A program made the translations under genes and the position numbers. The notes under the pieces are model-generated. The model saw only the letters and a program-made list of their open reading frames with translations. It did not search any database and was not told the DNA's origin. 57,450 nucleotides of DNA from Prochlorococcus sp. AG-409-L14 (GTDB lineage Bacteria > Cyanobacteriota > Cyanobacteriia > PCC-6307 > Cyanobiaceae): assembly GCA_003215545.1 (NCBI GenBank), contig QCKF01000006.1, forward strand, positions 1 through 57,450. The letters are read 5' to 3'. Positions 36,330 through 47,886 of this stretch are shown here, one piece after another (the first letter of the stretch is position 1; every line of letters starts with the position of its first letter).

Positions 36330-37223
36330 GTGAAAAATCCTTCTATCAAAAACCCTTTCAAAGAATGGATCAAGTTGCTTAGATGGAATAAACCTAGTGG
36401 GCGCCTAATCTTATTAATCCCTGCAGGCTGGAGCCTTTGGCTAGCACCTTCTGCACCTCCAGAAAAGGATCTTGTATTTTTGATATTTGCTGGTGGCATC
36501 CTTGTAAGCGGAGCTGGATGTATCGCAAACGATTTATGGGATAGGCGAATTGACCGAAAAGTTGCACGAACCATGAGCAGGCCTTTAGCAAAAGGGACTG
36601 TTGAGATAAAAACTGCTTGGGGTTTGCTTTTAGCAATGCTAGTTCTGAGCCTAGTAGTAATTAGTCAATTAGCTCCTAGCAGTAGAGAAATATGTTTTGG
36701 ACTCGCATTACTAGCATTACCACCAATCCTTATATATCCATCAGCAAAAAGATGGTTTGCCTATCCACAAGCAATACTTGCTATATGTTGGGGGTTTTCA
36801 GTTCTTATTCCATGGGCTGCGAGTGAATCTAATTTAAATGGTGGGATAACACTTCTAAGTTTATGGCTAGCAACTATGTTTTGGACATTTGGATTTGATA
36901 CTGTTTACGCCATGGCTGATAGAAATGAAGATAAGAAATTAGGTATAAGAAGTAGTGTGCTTAGTCTTAAAGAAAAAAGTTTTTTAGCAGTCTCAGTATC
37001 ATATATAACTGCGTGCTTATTTCTCGCAATTTCAGCAATTTCAGCAAAAGTAGGATGGATTTTCTGGCCAATATGGACCATATCCTTCATTCTGATGCAA
37101 TATGAAACCAGGTCAATAGTAAATCCCAAACTTAACGACTCAAAATATGGCAAACATTTTCAACATCAAGTTGGGATTGGATTCCTTCTACTTATAGGGA
37201 TTATATTAGGGCGTTTTGGATAA
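36330..37223 (+). CDS. ubiA: 4-hydroxybenzoate polyprenyltransferase (UbiA family)
   Basis: 297 residues from GTG 36330, chosen because AAGGTGA lies five bases upstream; a GTG at 36321 would add three residues. The two aspartate-rich motifs for prenyl diphosphate and Mg are NDLWDRRIDRKVARTMSRPL (about residues 69-88) and YAMADRNEDKKLGIRSS (about 191-207). About eight helices. In cyanobacteria this enzyme attaches the solanesyl chain in plastoquinone synthesis. ldcA starts three bases after its stop, so they form an operon. Confidence 0.94.
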   Translation: MKNPSIKNPFKEWIKLLRWNKPSGRLILLIPAGWSLWLAPSAPPEKDLVFLIFAGGILVSGAGCIANDLWDRRIDRKVARTMSRPLAKGTVEIKTAWGLLLAMLVLSLVVISQLAPSSREICFGLALLALPPILIYPSAKRWFAYPQAILAICWGFSVLIPWAASESNLNGGITLLSLWLATMFWTFGFDTVYAMADRNEDKKLGIRSSVLSLKEKSFLAVSVSYITACLFLAISAISAKVGWIFWPIWTISFILMQYETRSIVNPKLNDSKYGKHFQHQVGIGFLLLIGIILGRFG

Positions 37224-37226
37224 AAC

Positions 37227-38129
37227 ATGATTAAAATATGTAGCAAGGAATATACGAGGCCTCTTAAGGCTGGTGATGAGGTAATAACTGCCTCTATCAG
37301 CTCTAAGATAGATGATCAAAATCAAATTCTCCAAGGACTACAAGTTCTAGAAAGTTGGGGTCTAATTGTCAAGAAAAGTCCTCCAAATATGAAAAGTTGG
37401 GGTTATTTATATGGCACTGATCAAACTAGATATGAAGAGCTTCATCCTAAGAAAACTGCACCACTTATTGCATGTACTAGAGGAGGGTGGGGTGCGGCAA
37501 GGCTACTCGAATACCCACAACCTTGGAAAAAAGGTTGGATACTTGGATTCTCAGATATCACAACAATATTACTTGCAAGACTTTCTGCCGGATTCGACGG
37601 AGGAGTACATGGTCCACTACTAAATACTCTTGCCAAAGAACCTGTATGGAGCAAAGAAAGACTTAAAGGAATTCTTTTTGGAGAAAAAGTGCCTGATCTA
37701 AAAGGCGAAGCCTGGAGAAGGGGGACTGCAATAGGACCAGTAGTAGCAGCAAATTTAACCGTTGGATCTCACTTGATTGGGACAAAATATTTACCAAATT
37801 TAACTGGGGCAATATTAATATTAGAAGATATTTCAGAAGCACCTTATAGAATAGAAAGGATGATGACTCAATGGCGTCTAGCTGGACTTTTGCAAAATCT
37901 AGCTGGGATTGGTTTTGGGAATTTCAAAAACTGTGAAAATTCAATAGAGGAAAATGAAAGAAATGAATTTAAACTTATGGATATACTTCTGGAGCGAACT
38001 AAAGATCTTGAGATCCCAATTTTAGGAAGACTTCCAATTGGACATTGTTGTGGCAATGCTGCATTACCACTTGGAAGAAAAGTATTAATTGATGGAAATC
38101 ATGGCAGCCTTAAACTTCTGAACGATTAG
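37227..38129 (+). CDS. ldcA: LD-carboxypeptidase (peptidase S66)
   Basis: A 300-residue S66 peptidase that trims muropeptides at the L,D-bond during cell-wall recycling. The nucleophile elbow is [13 protein letters not shown] (Ser near residue 110), the Glu is in [17 protein letters not shown] (about 192-208) and the His in [17 protein letters not shown] (about 266-282). The chain begins with [21 protein letters not shown]. It follows ubiA after 3 bases and overlaps the convergent ispD by 20 bases. Confidence 0.93.
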   Translation: MIKICSKEYTRPLKAGDEVITASISSKIDDQNQILQGLQVLESWGLIVKKSPPNMKSWGYLYGTDQTRYEELHPKKTAPLIACTRGGWGAARLLEYPQPWKKGWILGFSDITTILLARLSAGFDGGVHGPLLNTLAKEPVWSKERLKGILFGEKVPDLKGEAWRRGTAIGPVVAANLTVGSHLIGTKYLPNLTGAILILEDISEAPYRIERMMTQWRLAGLLQNLAGIGFGNFKNCENSIEENERNEFKLMDILLERTKDLEIPILGRLPIGHCCGNAALPLGRKVLIDGNHGSLKLLND

Positions 38130-38790
38130 CCAAGACAGCTTCAGCAATAATCAAATCAAATGGAGTTGTAACTTTAATATTAGATGGATCTGATTCCAAA
38201 ACTTTTACTTTCCAACCAAGCTGTTCAAACAAAGAAGCATCATCAGTAACATTCCAGGAATTTAACATAGCTTCCTTATGAGCCTTTCGTAATTTAATCA
38301 CTGAAAATCCCTGTGGTGTTTGAGCTGCCCAAAGCTCTGATCTATCTGGAGTCTCAAAGATATAATTTTGATCATCTACGCATTTAATAGTGTCCGTGAC
38401 TGGAGTAGCAGCAACTATTGCTTCTTCTGAAATTGTGGCATTAGAGCAACTATTAAATAACGAAGGCTTAACTAAACAACGGGCGCCATCATGAATAAGG
38501 ACATATTTAGCATCTGAAGGTAAAGCCGCCAATCCAAGCTGAACAGATTCTTGACGAGTTGGTCCACCATTAACAAATTCAATAGGCTTGTCTGAACTTT
38601 TTAAGCAAGCCTTTATTTGTTCTCGATCATCAGGCTGACAAATAATTCCTATCCATTCAATTGATGAAGCCGACAGAGCCGACTCTATGGTCCACGCAAG
38701 TACAGTTCTTCCAGCTAATGGCAAAAGTAATTTGTTGCCTTTAGCTCCCATTCGACGGCCGCTCCCAGCCGCAGCAATCAAAAGATGCAC
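38110..38790 (-). CDS. ispD: 2-C-methyl-D-erythritol 4-phosphate cytidylyltransferase
   Basis: A 226-residue nucleotidyltransferase of the MEP isoprenoid pathway. The N-terminal CTP loop [20 protein letters not shown] (residues 5-24) keeps the GSGxRMG and lysine of the family; [30 protein letters not shown] (about 97-109), [17 protein letters not shown] and [12 protein letters not shown] follow in order. It supplies the isoprenoids used for carotenoids, chlorophyll phytol and quinones. The 3' end overlaps ldcA by 20 bases. Confidence 0.96.
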   Translation of the reverse strand: MHLLIAAAGSGRRMGAKGNKLLLPLAGRTVLAWTIESALSASSIEWIGIICQPDDREQIKACLKSSDKPIEFVNGGPTRQESVQLGLAALPSDAKYVLIHDGARCLVKPSLFNSCSNATISEEAIVAATPVTDTIKCVDDQNYIFETPDRSELWAAQTPQGFSVIKLRKAHKEAMLNSWNVTDDASLFEQLGWKVKVLESDPSNIKVTTPFDLIIAEAVLANRSEV

Positions 38791-38905
38791 AATTAACTCC
38801 TCCAGCCAAAAAAATTGAGATCAATCATATATAGACCTATCAGCTTATTGATTGAATTGGGTGCATGCCTTTTATCCTTCCTCTTAGAGAAAATCTAAAG
38901 CTCAA

Positions 38906-38941
38906 AAATCTAAGGTGTCCATTAATGGGCACCTTAGATTT
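38906..38941. terminator. Hairpin between divergent ispD and fabG
   Basis: Arms 38906-38920 and 38927-38941 form a 15-bp stem with one wobble pair around ATTAAT, with core AAGGTGTCC/GGGCACCTT and flanks AAATCT/AGATTT. It lies in the 240-base gap between two divergent genes, where no coding transcript should end, so it may terminate a small RNA or act in the fabG leader. Confidence 0.5.
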
Positions 38942-39033
38942 CCACCCTTGTAGTAATAAGTGACCAATTACCAATTTCACCTTAAGTTAATAGGCCATCG
39001 AAATATACGATTAAAAGAGTTCTTCTAAAGAAT

Positions 39034-39786
39034 ATGACCACAGCCAATCCACTCTCTGATCAAACAGCCGTAGTAACGGGAGCTAGCAGAGGGATAGGCA
39101 AAGCAATAGCTATAGCTCTAGGGAAAGCAGGCATCGAAGTAGTCATCAATTACGCAAACTCACCTGAAAAAGCACAAGAGGTTGTTGAAGAAATACTTGA
39201 TTCGGGAGGAAAAGCCTATTCAATGCAAGGAAATGTAGGTGATGAGAAATCAGTCGAAACAATATTCAAAAAAGTCCTTGAAAGAAGTGGGCGCATAGAT
39301 ATTTTGATCAATAATGCAGGCATTACTCGTGATGGATTATTAATGAGAATGAAAACTGAAGACTGGCAATCATTAATAGACCTAAATTTAACTGGAGTAT
39401 TTTTATGCACTCGTGCAGTTGCAAGACAAATGCTTAAGCAAAAAAGTGGGCGAATTATTAACATTACTTCTGTAGTAGGGCTAATGGGAAATGCTGGTCA
39501 ATCAAACTATGCAGCAGCGAAGGCTGGCGTTATTGGATTAACAAAAAGTACTGCCAAAGAATTTGCTAGCAGAGGTATCACAGTCAATGCTGTAGCGCCT
39601 GGATTTATCGATACTGATATGACTAAGGGACTAAAAGCTGAAGAGATTTTATCAGCAATCCCATTAGGACACTTTGGCAAGCCAGAGCATATAGCCGGAG
39701 CTGTTTATTATTTAGCAACTGACCAATCTGCAAGCTATATAACTGGACAAGTCCTACAGGTTGATGGAGGGATGGTAATGGGATAA
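39034..39786 (+). CDS. fabG: 3-oxoacyl-[acyl-carrier-protein] reductase
   Basis: A 250-residue classical SDR. The NADP loop is VVTGASRGIGKAIAIALGKA (about residues 13-32), NNAGITRDGLLMRM (about 91-104) is the FabG motif, catalytic Ser and YxxxK are in ITSVVGLMGNAGQSNYAAAKAG (about 142-163), and the C-terminal ITGQVLQVDGGMVMG is typical. It reduces 3-ketoacyl-ACP in fatty acid elongation. Divergent from ispD. Confidence 0.97.
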   Translation: MTTANPLSDQTAVVTGASRGIGKAIAIALGKAGIEVVINYANSPEKAQEVVEEILDSGGKAYSMQGNVGDEKSVETIFKKVLERSGRIDILINNAGITRDGLLMRMKTEDWQSLIDLNLTGVFLCTRAVARQMLKQKSGRIINITSVVGLMGNAGQSNYAAAKAGVIGLTKSTAKEFASRGITVNAVAPGFIDTDMTKGLKAEEILSAIPLGHFGKPEHIAGAVYYLATDQSASYITGQVLQVDGGMVMG

Positions 39787-39907
39787 CAGTTAGACTTAAG
39801 AATAAAAAATAGCGCTAGAGAATTATAATCAAAAATTCAGCTTGGTTAAATATAGGATTTAAAGAAATATTTCTAGAAAAAATATTTTAATGTTTAACAA
39901 TTCTATT

Positions 39908-40147
39908 TCAACTAAATCCCATAACTTTGAGTCCTACAATAAAAAGACCACAACCAACAAGGCAAATATTGATCAATCCCATACCGACAATTCCTATACT
40001 GACCAATCCCATAGAGACTCCACCAATAGCCACAAGTCCCATAGGAACTAAACCTATAGAAACAATTCCCCTAGGCGCTATACCTATGGAAATCCAGCTT
40101 GAATAGACTTCACTCTTGGTTCCTACTTGACCAATTGATTCATTCAT
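39908..40147 (-). CDS. Glycine-pentad repeat protein of unknown function
   Basis: A 79-residue protein. After a polar start (MNESIGQVGTKSEVYSSWIS) the rest is about eleven consecutive five-residue units led by glycine: GIAPR, GIVSI, GLVPM, GLVAI, GGVSM, GLVSI, GIVGM, GLINI, CLVGC, GLFIV, GLKVM. The consensus is G-[LI]-V-x-[IM]. The regular hydrophobic pattern would fit a beta-helix or an all-beta membrane-associated rod, in the way pentapeptide-repeat proteins form a square helix, but the residues are not those of the classical A(D/N)LxX repeat. I know no function. The in-frame repeat argues for real coding; low complexity is the caution. Confidence 0.6.
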   Translation of the reverse strand: MNESIGQVGTKSEVYSSWISIGIAPRGIVSIGLVPMGLVAIGGVSMGLVSIGIVGMGLINICLVGCGLFIVGLKVMGFS

Positions 40148-40309
40148 GTAAAAGAGAGTCTATAAAGTATATATTCCTGTTATATAGCTTTTAATAACCA
40201 AGTGTGTTGTGCTATTAAATTTTATATATAAAGACATAAATACTAAAAGAAAAAAATATTAAATGCCATCATATCTATTTCATTAGGAACTTAATATCTA
40301 AAATTCATA

Positions 40310-40486
40310 TCATAATTGATATGGCTGCCCCAGCTCATCCCGAAGCCGCCTAATTCGCTGAAGAAGTCTTAAACGCCTACTTCTTGCTGTTGCTGTAAGG
40401 AATAAGCGTAAAGGAAAATATACCAACGTCATAGTGCCAGCCAAGCCAGCCATGATTACAAAAAACAACGTGCCAGAGTCATTCAT
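40310..40486 (-). CDS. Small membrane protein with arginine-rich tail
   Basis: 58 residues from the inner ATG (MNDSGTLFFVIMAGLAGTMT); a start nine codons upstream is possible. Residues about 7-30 form a membrane helix, followed by a basic amphipathic segment ATARSRRLRLLQRIRRLRDE and GQPYQL. The pattern is that of a single-pass protein with a cytoplasmic basic tail. I do not recognise a named family. Divergent from groEL with about 130 bases between. Confidence 0.6.
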   Translation of the reverse strand: MNDSGTLFFVIMAGLAGTMTLVYFPLRLFLTATARSRRLRLLQRIRRLRDELGQPYQL

Positions 40487-40609
40487 GCCTTGACAATAAC
40501 TAGCTTTATCCAAATTTGATAGCTCCTAGACAAGGAGAATTCGGCTTTCCCCACTTATCACCCCTCCCATAAAAGACAGTTCCTATGGGAAATTTAACCT
40601 CAGCACTAA

Positions 40610-42340
<1,731 letters not shown>

Positions 42341-42476
42341 GGAAAAGCTAAATACTATTTAATAACAAAGAAAATATATACAGCGATATATTTTTTGAAG
42401 CCTTATCTATCCATTCTGATTAAGAAAATATCTAGGCAATCAGGCTTAGCAAAGATTCATCTATAGATTAGGCACT

Positions 42477-42902
42477 TTAAGAAGCAATATCATCTTCACC
42501 ATTTTTATTAGGTAACCATTTTCTCAAGTGACTTAAAGCTGGTCGAGGTGGTGGTGCAATATTAATTGGCCTAGGTTTTGTTGGTGGAACAATATCATCC
42601 GATTTACAATCATTGACCTCCAATTCTTCTGAGTGGATTAATACATTCTCTCCTGATTTAATGGCTGTATTTTCTGAATGCATTAATTCATCTACTAATT
42701 CATATGAATTATTATCTTGATTTGTGCAATAGCTTTCAAAAGATAAATCTTCTTTGGAAGAGATCTTTCCTTTAAGAATGAACTTCGGGAATGTTTCCAA
42801 TCCAAAACGATGTACCCACTTGGCTTCTAATAATGAAAGACGTTCTAGATCATTGAGCTCAAATGCCTCTTGAAGCTCTTCTTGAAGATCGGATTTAAGC
42901 AT
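42477..42902 (-). CDS. Hypothetical protein with proline-rich C-terminus
   Basis: 141 residues. The N-terminal 60 (MLKSDLQEELQEAFELNDLE followed by RLSLLEAKWVHRFGLETFPKF) look like a small helical domain, a middle section is acidic and low in complexity, and the end is PPTKPRPINIAPPPRPALSH then LRKWLPNK. I do not recognise the family. The C-terminal proline-rich motif could be a docking peptide. It follows the ABC exporter permease gene on the same strand after about 33 bases, so it may belong to that operon. Confidence 0.6.
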   Translation of the reverse strand: MLKSDLQEELQEAFELNDLERLSLLEAKWVHRFGLETFPKFILKGKISSKEDLSFESYCTNQDNNSYELVDELMHSENTAIKSGENVLIHSEELEVNDCKSDDIVPPTKPRPINIAPPPRPALSHLRKWLPNKNGEDDIAS

Positions 42903-42935
42903 GAGAGTTGAAAATTAGAGAGCAAGGTTAAATAG

Positions 42936-43790
42936 TCAAGCCAGCTTGCGATTGAGGAGTGGACTGATCAAAACGAAAAGTCCAACTGTGATCCCAATCA
43001 AAACAAAGAGACATCCAAAACCAGTTACATCTCCATATGGGGCATGAAGTACAACCATGGCAAGGTCCACTGGGCCAGAATAAGCAGCTCTTATAGGCTC
43101 TATTGCGAAGGTAAGAGGATTTATAGCTGCAAGCCAGCCAAGCCATGAAGGCATAAATGAAATAGGAGCCAATGCAGTACTTGCAAAAAGCAAAGGCAAA
43201 TTAGCCACAAAAATAACGGCTATAAGCTCAATATGCCCAGGCAAAGCAAAGGCGAGACCAAGGCTCAAGGCCGTGACAGCAAAAACTAATAGCAGCAAAG
43301 TAAATACAACTAATAAAAGCCCTGCAGAACCCGGCCAGCCATAACCCAGACCATAAGAAGTACCCATTATTGCAAAGCTCTGAAGAAGGCTAATTGTTGT
43401 GATATAAAACACTGAAGACAAAATAATCGAACTACGACTTCGCAATGGTGCAACTAATAATCGATTAAGGAAACCAAATTCACGATCAAACATAACTGGC
43501 AAACCAGCGTTTAATGCTCCACTAAATGCAGTAAAAACAATTACCCCTGCACCAAGGAATTTCCCATAGGTAAGTCCACTGGGCAAAAGATCATTAGGGG
43601 CATTGGAAAATAAGGCTCCAAACAAAACTAGCCATATCAATGGCTGAAGAATTCCTGCGATAAGAGTGGAAGGTCGACGGAGAAGTTGCAAAAAAAGACG
43701 CTTGGTCAAAGCATAAGTCTCTTGAGCAAGATCTTGAAGCAGACTTCTCTCATCTGAACCTTGTGATGTAGTTGCGATAGAATGAGTCAT
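42936..43790 (-). CDS. ABC-2 type exporter permease
   Basis: A 284-residue membrane protein with six hydrophobic helices of the ABC2_membrane family (DrrB/NodJ-like): LRRPSTLIAGILQPLIWLVLFG (about residues 39-60), LGAGVIVFTAFSGALNAGLP and EFGFLNRLLVAPLRSRSSIIL (about 105-125). It pairs with the ATPase encoded just upstream to form an exporter of unknown substrate. The position downstream of ctaB is common in cyanobacteria and has been taken to hint at a link with haem or oxidase assembly; that link is inference. Confidence 0.9.
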   Translation of the reverse strand: MTHSIATTSQGSDERSLLQDLAQETYALTKRLFLQLLRRPSTLIAGILQPLIWLVLFGALFSNAPNDLLPSGLTYGKFLGAGVIVFTAFSGALNAGLPVMFDREFGFLNRLLVAPLRSRSSIILSSVFYITTISLLQSFAIMGTSYGLGYGWPGSAGLLLVVFTLLLLVFAVTALSLGLAFALPGHIELIAVIFVANLPLLFASTALAPISFMPSWLGWLAAINPLTFAIEPIRAAYSGPVDLAMVVLHAPYGDVTGFGCLFVLIGITVGLFVLISPLLNRKLA

Positions 43791-43854
43791 AATTTTCCTT
43801 CAATGTTGTTTAAGGAAACCCTTAGTAAGAAAGTCATATAATTCATAGATTTTA

Positions 43855-44868
43855 TTACCTCATAGAATTTTTAGCCTCTGCTTTAGTATCTCTTTGCTTA
43901 AGGACTTCCATTTCAGCATCCATAATAGTCCTTCCAGTTGCTTGCAGATAAACATCATCTAAGCTTGGCCTACTTTGTGAAAGAGAAAAAACCTGAACAT
44001 TTTCTTCTTCAAGTCTCTCTCTCATACGATTAACTGCAGCTTGGTTATCAACAACAAGGTTCAAAGAAAAACCCTGTAACCTATTAACTACAACTTGACT
44101 AACACCTTGAATACTTTCTAATATATTTCTAACACTTTGAGCCTCAATCTCATCACTAAATTCTCTCACCCTTAAAGTAACTCTATCGCCTCCTAATTGA
44201 TTCTTAAGGTTTTCAGGATCACCCTCAGCAATAACTTTCCCGCCGTCAATAATTGCCATTTGATCGGCAAGCGCCTCAACTTCTTCTAAATAATGACTGC
44301 TTAATAAAATAGTTGTTCCTTGAGATTTCAACTCGACTAACAACTCCCAAATAGAAGACCTACTTTCAATATCTAAACCTACTGTTGGCTCATCAAGTAT
44401 TAATAGCGTTGGAGAATGTAGCAAGCCACAAGCAAGGTCCAAACGTCGTCTCATTCCGCCAGAATATGAACCACATCGGCGATCAATCCAATCAAACATA
44501 TCAAGTCTCAAATTTAATTCGCGAATACGTTTATCTATATCTGAATAGTGCATATGATATAAATTTCCTTGAAGTTGAAGCAATTCACGGCCAGTCAAAA
44601 TCTTATCAATTGCAACTTCTTGTGCAACATAACCCAAAATCTTTCTAACTGAAATTGGATGCTTAAGGATATCAATGCCGGCAATGCTCACGTGTCCTGA
44701 ATCAGGAGACAAAAGAGTACATAATATTCTCAATGTAGTTGTTTTACCTGCTCCATTTGGCCCAAGCAATCCATATAGAGTTGCTTGAGGAACATTTAAA
44801 TTTAATCCATTAAGAGCACATACTTTCCCATAACTCTTGACTAAATTCTCAATCTCAATCAAAGCCAT
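43855..44868 (-). CDS. ABC transporter ATP-binding protein (DrrA-like)
   Basis: A 337-residue ATPase. Walker A GPNGAGKTT is at 36-44, the signature YSGGMRRR about 135-142, Walker B LLILDEPTVGLD about 155-166 and the switch His in LLSSHYLEE near 190. A C-terminal extension of about 110 residues after the ATPase core matches DrrA/DUF4162 exporters. It works with the permease downstream. ctaB lies immediately upstream (six bases between stop and start). Confidence 0.93.
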   Translation of the reverse strand: MALIEIENLVKSYGKVCALNGLNLNVPQATLYGLLGPNGAGKTTTLRILCTLLSPDSGHVSIAGIDILKHPISVRKILGYVAQEVAIDKILTGRELLQLQGNLYHMHYSDIDKRIRELNLRLDMFDWIDRRCGSYSGGMRRRLDLACGLLHSPTLLILDEPTVGLDIESRSSIWELLVELKSQGTTILLSSHYLEEVEALADQMAIIDGGKVIAEGDPENLKNQLGGDRVTLRVREFSDEIEAQSVRNILESIQGVSQVVVNRLQGFSLNLVVDNQAAVNRMRERLEEENVQVFSLSQSRPSLDDVYLQATGRTIMDAEMEVLKQRDTKAEAKNSMR

Positions 44869-44874
44869 AACTAT

Positions 44875-45876
44875 CTAGAAAAAAGAAAAGTTACTAACTA
44901 TCTGTACAAAAAGGAAATGAGTTTGTGTTTCAAAATCAATTGCAACAGGCAAACGGCTCATAAGTAGTAATAGGCATATTCCAAACATATAAAGAATTGA
45001 CCATCTGAAGAGGTCCTTTGCACGAGCAATATTGTCAGGCATATCACTTAAACGATTTATCATCTGAATAAGACGAGCATTAAAAGGAAGCAACAAAATC
45101 GCGTACAAGAGTCCACCTTCTGGGAGGGCAAGCACGCCACAGCCACTTAAAAGTACAGTTGCCCAGCCATATCTCTGAATAGCTCTTGCAGTTACAACAG
45201 GCCCTTTAACAACAGGTAGCATTGGAATCCCTACAGACTCATAGTCATCCTTCAATAAAAGAGCAAGAGCCCAAAAATGAGCGGGTGTCCATACCATTAC
45301 AAGCGAAAACAGCCACCAACCACTCCATCCAACATGTCCTGTTGCAGCGGCAGCACCCACTAAGGGAGGTATAGCTCCAGCAACTCCTCCGATCACGATA
45401 TTTTGAGAAGTACGAGGCTTTAAGAGCGCTGTATATAAAAGTACGTAACTGCATAGACCTAATAAAGAAAGTCCTGCAGCTAAGGCATTAACTCCAACTA
45501 CCAAGATTATCGAGGCAGCAAAAGCACAGGTGACCGCCCCAATAAAAGCCTTATCTGGAGACAAACGACCTGAAGGTAAAGCTCTAGTACTTGTTCTTGT
45601 CATACGAGCATCAAGATCATGCTCCCAAAGACAGTTCAGAACGCCTGCAGCTGCAGAAGCTAATGCTCCACCAACCAAAGTGCAAACAAGCTTTGGCAAT
45701 GGCAAAGGCCAACCCTCTGTTAAAGCCATACCTCCAAGAGTTGTGGCTAAAAGAAGAGGAATCAATCTTGGTTTTGCAATCTCTAACCATGCAGGTAACT
45801 TGACTCGGCGCCTTGAAGGAACTATCTGCTGACGTGTAATACCGCCAGATAAATAATTAGGAGTTGTACTAACCAT
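44875..45876 (-). CDS. ctaB: Protoheme IX farnesyltransferase
   Basis: 333 residues from the ATG at 45876 ([17 protein letters not shown]); a start nine codons upstream is possible but lies inside ctaA. It is a UbiA-superfamily membrane enzyme converting haem B to haem O. Aspartate motifs are [20 protein letters not shown] (about residues 90-109) and the later [15 protein letters not shown] region (about 210-224). Eight or nine helices. The start overlaps the ctaA stop by eight bases, so ctaA-ctaB are coupled. Confidence 0.96.
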   Translation of the reverse strand: MVSTTPNYLSGGITRQQIVPSRRRVKLPAWLEIAKPRLIPLLLATTLGGMALTEGWPLPLPKLVCTLVGGALASAAAGVLNCLWEHDLDARMTRTSTRALPSGRLSPDKAFIGAVTCAFAASIILVVGVNALAAGLSLLGLCSYVLLYTALLKPRTSQNIVIGGVAGAIPPLVGAAAATGHVGWSGWWLFSLVMVWTPAHFWALALLLKDDYESVGIPMLPVVKGPVVTARAIQRYGWATVLLSGCGVLALPEGGLLYAILLLPFNARLIQMINRLSDMPDNIARAKDLFRWSILYMFGICLLLLMSRLPVAIDFETQTHFLFVQIVSNFSFF

Positions 45877-46798
45877 GACAGTGCTCCAATAAAGACTCTC
45901 CAATTTGATCAGAAACGAGAAGAGTTGATGTTGTTGGTTTTCTAAAGCACATAGCAGCCAATAGTGCGACTAACAATGCAGCAATTAATTGATGTCCCAC
46001 CGTTAATAAAGGTTGTGACAAAGAAAAACGAATCGAAAGCTGACCTAGGAGAACCTGGATAGCGACAAGAAGAGCAACCGAAAGGAGGAATGGCCACTGA
46101 TCACGAGTCCATCCACCAGCGAAAAAAGACGTCAGAACAAACATCAAGATGCATGATGCAGCAAAGATCGCAAAAAAGCGATGAAGATCAAGTAATTGGC
46201 AAGTATCTGCGTTACTAAGACACAATTGCGCAGCCCAAGTTGAAGCCATCCTTCCTCCCAGAAGAGATTGAAAAAGTACTAGTGACAAAGATCCAAAACC
46301 CATTAAGCGCCACCAAAGTGGTGCAATAAGTTGGTTTTTAGGGGTTAACAAATGTTGCGTTAAACCACTCATGACTGCCACAAGGACCAGAGCAAGAGCC
46401 AAATGAGCAGTAACAACATCGGACAATAAAAGCCTAGAAACAGTCAAAGCTCCAAGGATGCCTTGGCAAATAACTAAAAACACTAGAAAGGAATATGTCA
46501 GCAAAAGCCATCTAGGAAGCTCTGCACGCCAATTAAGACCAATTGCTAATTGAAGAATCAATAACAAACCCACAAAAAAGGCATCAAGCCTATGGAACCA
46601 TTCAAGAAAAACTTGAAGATTCATTTGTCTGCCAGGGAAAAACGAACCAAAACACAATGGCCAATCTGGGCAGGCCAATCCAGCTTCCATTACTCGGGTA
46701 GCACCACCAATAACCACTAGGGCAATAAGTGCTACTACAAGGTGGCTAGCCAATTGAGCAAGTCGCCATCGAATCTGAATTGAAGGTGCAATAGTCAA
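45869..46798 (-). CDS. ctaA: Heme A synthase
   Basis: A 309-residue CtaA/COX15 protein with eight helices, oxidising haem O to haem A for cytochrome oxidase. Motifs: [20 protein letters not shown] (about residues 25-44), [15 protein letters not shown] (His, about 65-79), [13 protein letters not shown] (His, about 129-141), [13 protein letters not shown] (His) and [12 protein letters not shown] (His near 276). The last three give haem ligand positions. Divergent from ctaC. Confidence 0.95.
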   Translation of the reverse strand: MTIAPSIQIRWRLAQLASHLVVALIALVVIGGATRVMEAGLACPDWPLCFGSFFPGRQMNLQVFLEWFHRLDAFFVGLLLILQLAIGLNWRAELPRWLLLTYSFLVFLVICQGILGALTVSRLLLSDVVTAHLALALVLVAVMSGLTQHLLTPKNQLIAPLWWRLMGFGSLSLVLFQSLLGGRMASTWAAQLCLSNADTCQLLDLHRFFAIFAASCILMFVLTSFFAGGWTRDQWPFLLSVALLVAIQVLLGQLSIRFSLSQPLLTVGHQLIAALLVALLAAMCFRKPTTSTLLVSDQIGESLLEHCHG

Positions 46799-46927
46799 AA
46801 GTTCAACTCAATCCCCAAATTGAGAGCTGCCATTTGTGAAACGTAGCTATTAGAACTATTGCGGCACGTTCTATGGCCAACTGCAACATCACAACAATGA
46901 TTTAAATTACCCAATCCTGACAAAACT

Positions 46928-46958
46928 AAAAAAAAAGCCTTTCTTATGTTCAAAAGGC
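46928..46958 (-). terminator. Minus-strand terminator-like hairpin upstream of ctaA
   Basis: On the minus strand, GCCTTT and AAAGGC (46958-46953 with 46942-46937) form a stem with a 10-base loop, followed directly by nine T (complement of 46936-46928). It lies about 130 bases upstream of the ctaA start, in the ctaA/ctaC divergent region, pointing towards ctaA. It could end a short leader or antisense RNA, or act as an attenuator of ctaAB. Confidence 0.6.
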
Positions 46959-47061
46959 AATAAATGTCCAACGATTTTCCATATTTATTGCTGAGTTAAT
47001 GATCTCCCCATGCCAATAGGGCTTCAACTCCATACCCTTAAAACATAAATTGCTGTTTCAA

Positions 47062-47886
47062 ATGTCGACACGTTCGGCGTTACTAACATTCCTTTTAGTT
47101 GTCCCTCTATTTGCCATAGGCATTTGGATTGGACAAAATATAAATCCATTGCCCATTGATGCGAGTACCAACGCATCGGTATATGACGAGCTATTCAGGG
47201 TTTTATTTAGTATTGGTTCAATCCTTTTTCTAGGATTTGTAGGTCTTCTCACTTACAGCCTATTTAAATTTCGTCGGAAACCTGAAGACAAAGGAGACGG
47301 CCTTGCCATAGAAGACAATTTGCCTCTTGAGATCCTATGGACGGCCATCCCAACAATTGTGATTTTATTTGTAGGTCTTTATAGCTATGACATATATGAC
47401 CGTATGGGAGGCATGCAATCTCTTGAACATGCTGGGCACAACCATGAATCTATGGTTTCAAAAGAACGCATCTGGGGAGGTATTGGGTCTGGATCTATTG
47501 GATCAACCAAAGAAAGCTTAAACAAAGAATTATTCATTGAAGTCACTGCAATGCAGTTTGCCTTTCTTTTCCATTACCCAAAAGGAGATATTATTTCGGG
47601 TGAACTTCATGTACCTGTTGGACAACCTATCAGCATGAGAATGGAGTCAAAAGATGTCATCCATGCTTTTTGGGTGCCTGAATTTAGAATCAAACAAGAT
47701 GTAATACCTGGACAACCAACAATACTAAATTTCACTCCTACAAAAGCTGGTAAATATCCAATAATCTGTGCCGAGCTTTGTGGTCCTTATCATGGTGGGA
47801 TGAGATCAACAGTTGTAGTAGAGGAACAGAAAGAATATGAAAACTGGTTTGAGAAAAACTCCAAAACACCTATTACAAAGACATGA
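47062..47886 (+). CDS. ctaC: Cytochrome c oxidase subunit II
   Basis: 274 residues from ATG 47062 (a TTG four codons earlier is the alternative). Two N-terminal helices (about 7-24 and 50-70) anchor a periplasmic or lumenal cupredoxin domain. CuA ligands are H201 (DVIHAFWVP), C236, E238, C240, H244 and M247 (CAELCGPYHGGM). It accepts electrons from cytochrome c6 or plastocyanin. The stop overlaps the ctaD start by four bases. Confidence 0.97.
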   Translation: MSTRSALLTFLLVVPLFAIGIWIGQNINPLPIDASTNASVYDELFRVLFSIGSILFLGFVGLLTYSLFKFRRKPEDKGDGLAIEDNLPLEILWTAIPTIVILFVGLYSYDIYDRMGGMQSLEHAGHNHESMVSKERIWGGIGSGSIGSTKESLNKELFIEVTAMQFAFLFHYPKGDIISGELHVPVGQPISMRMESKDVIHAFWVPEFRIKQDVIPGQPTILNFTPTKAGKYPIICAELCGPYHGGMRSTVVVEEQKEYENWFEKNSKTPITKT

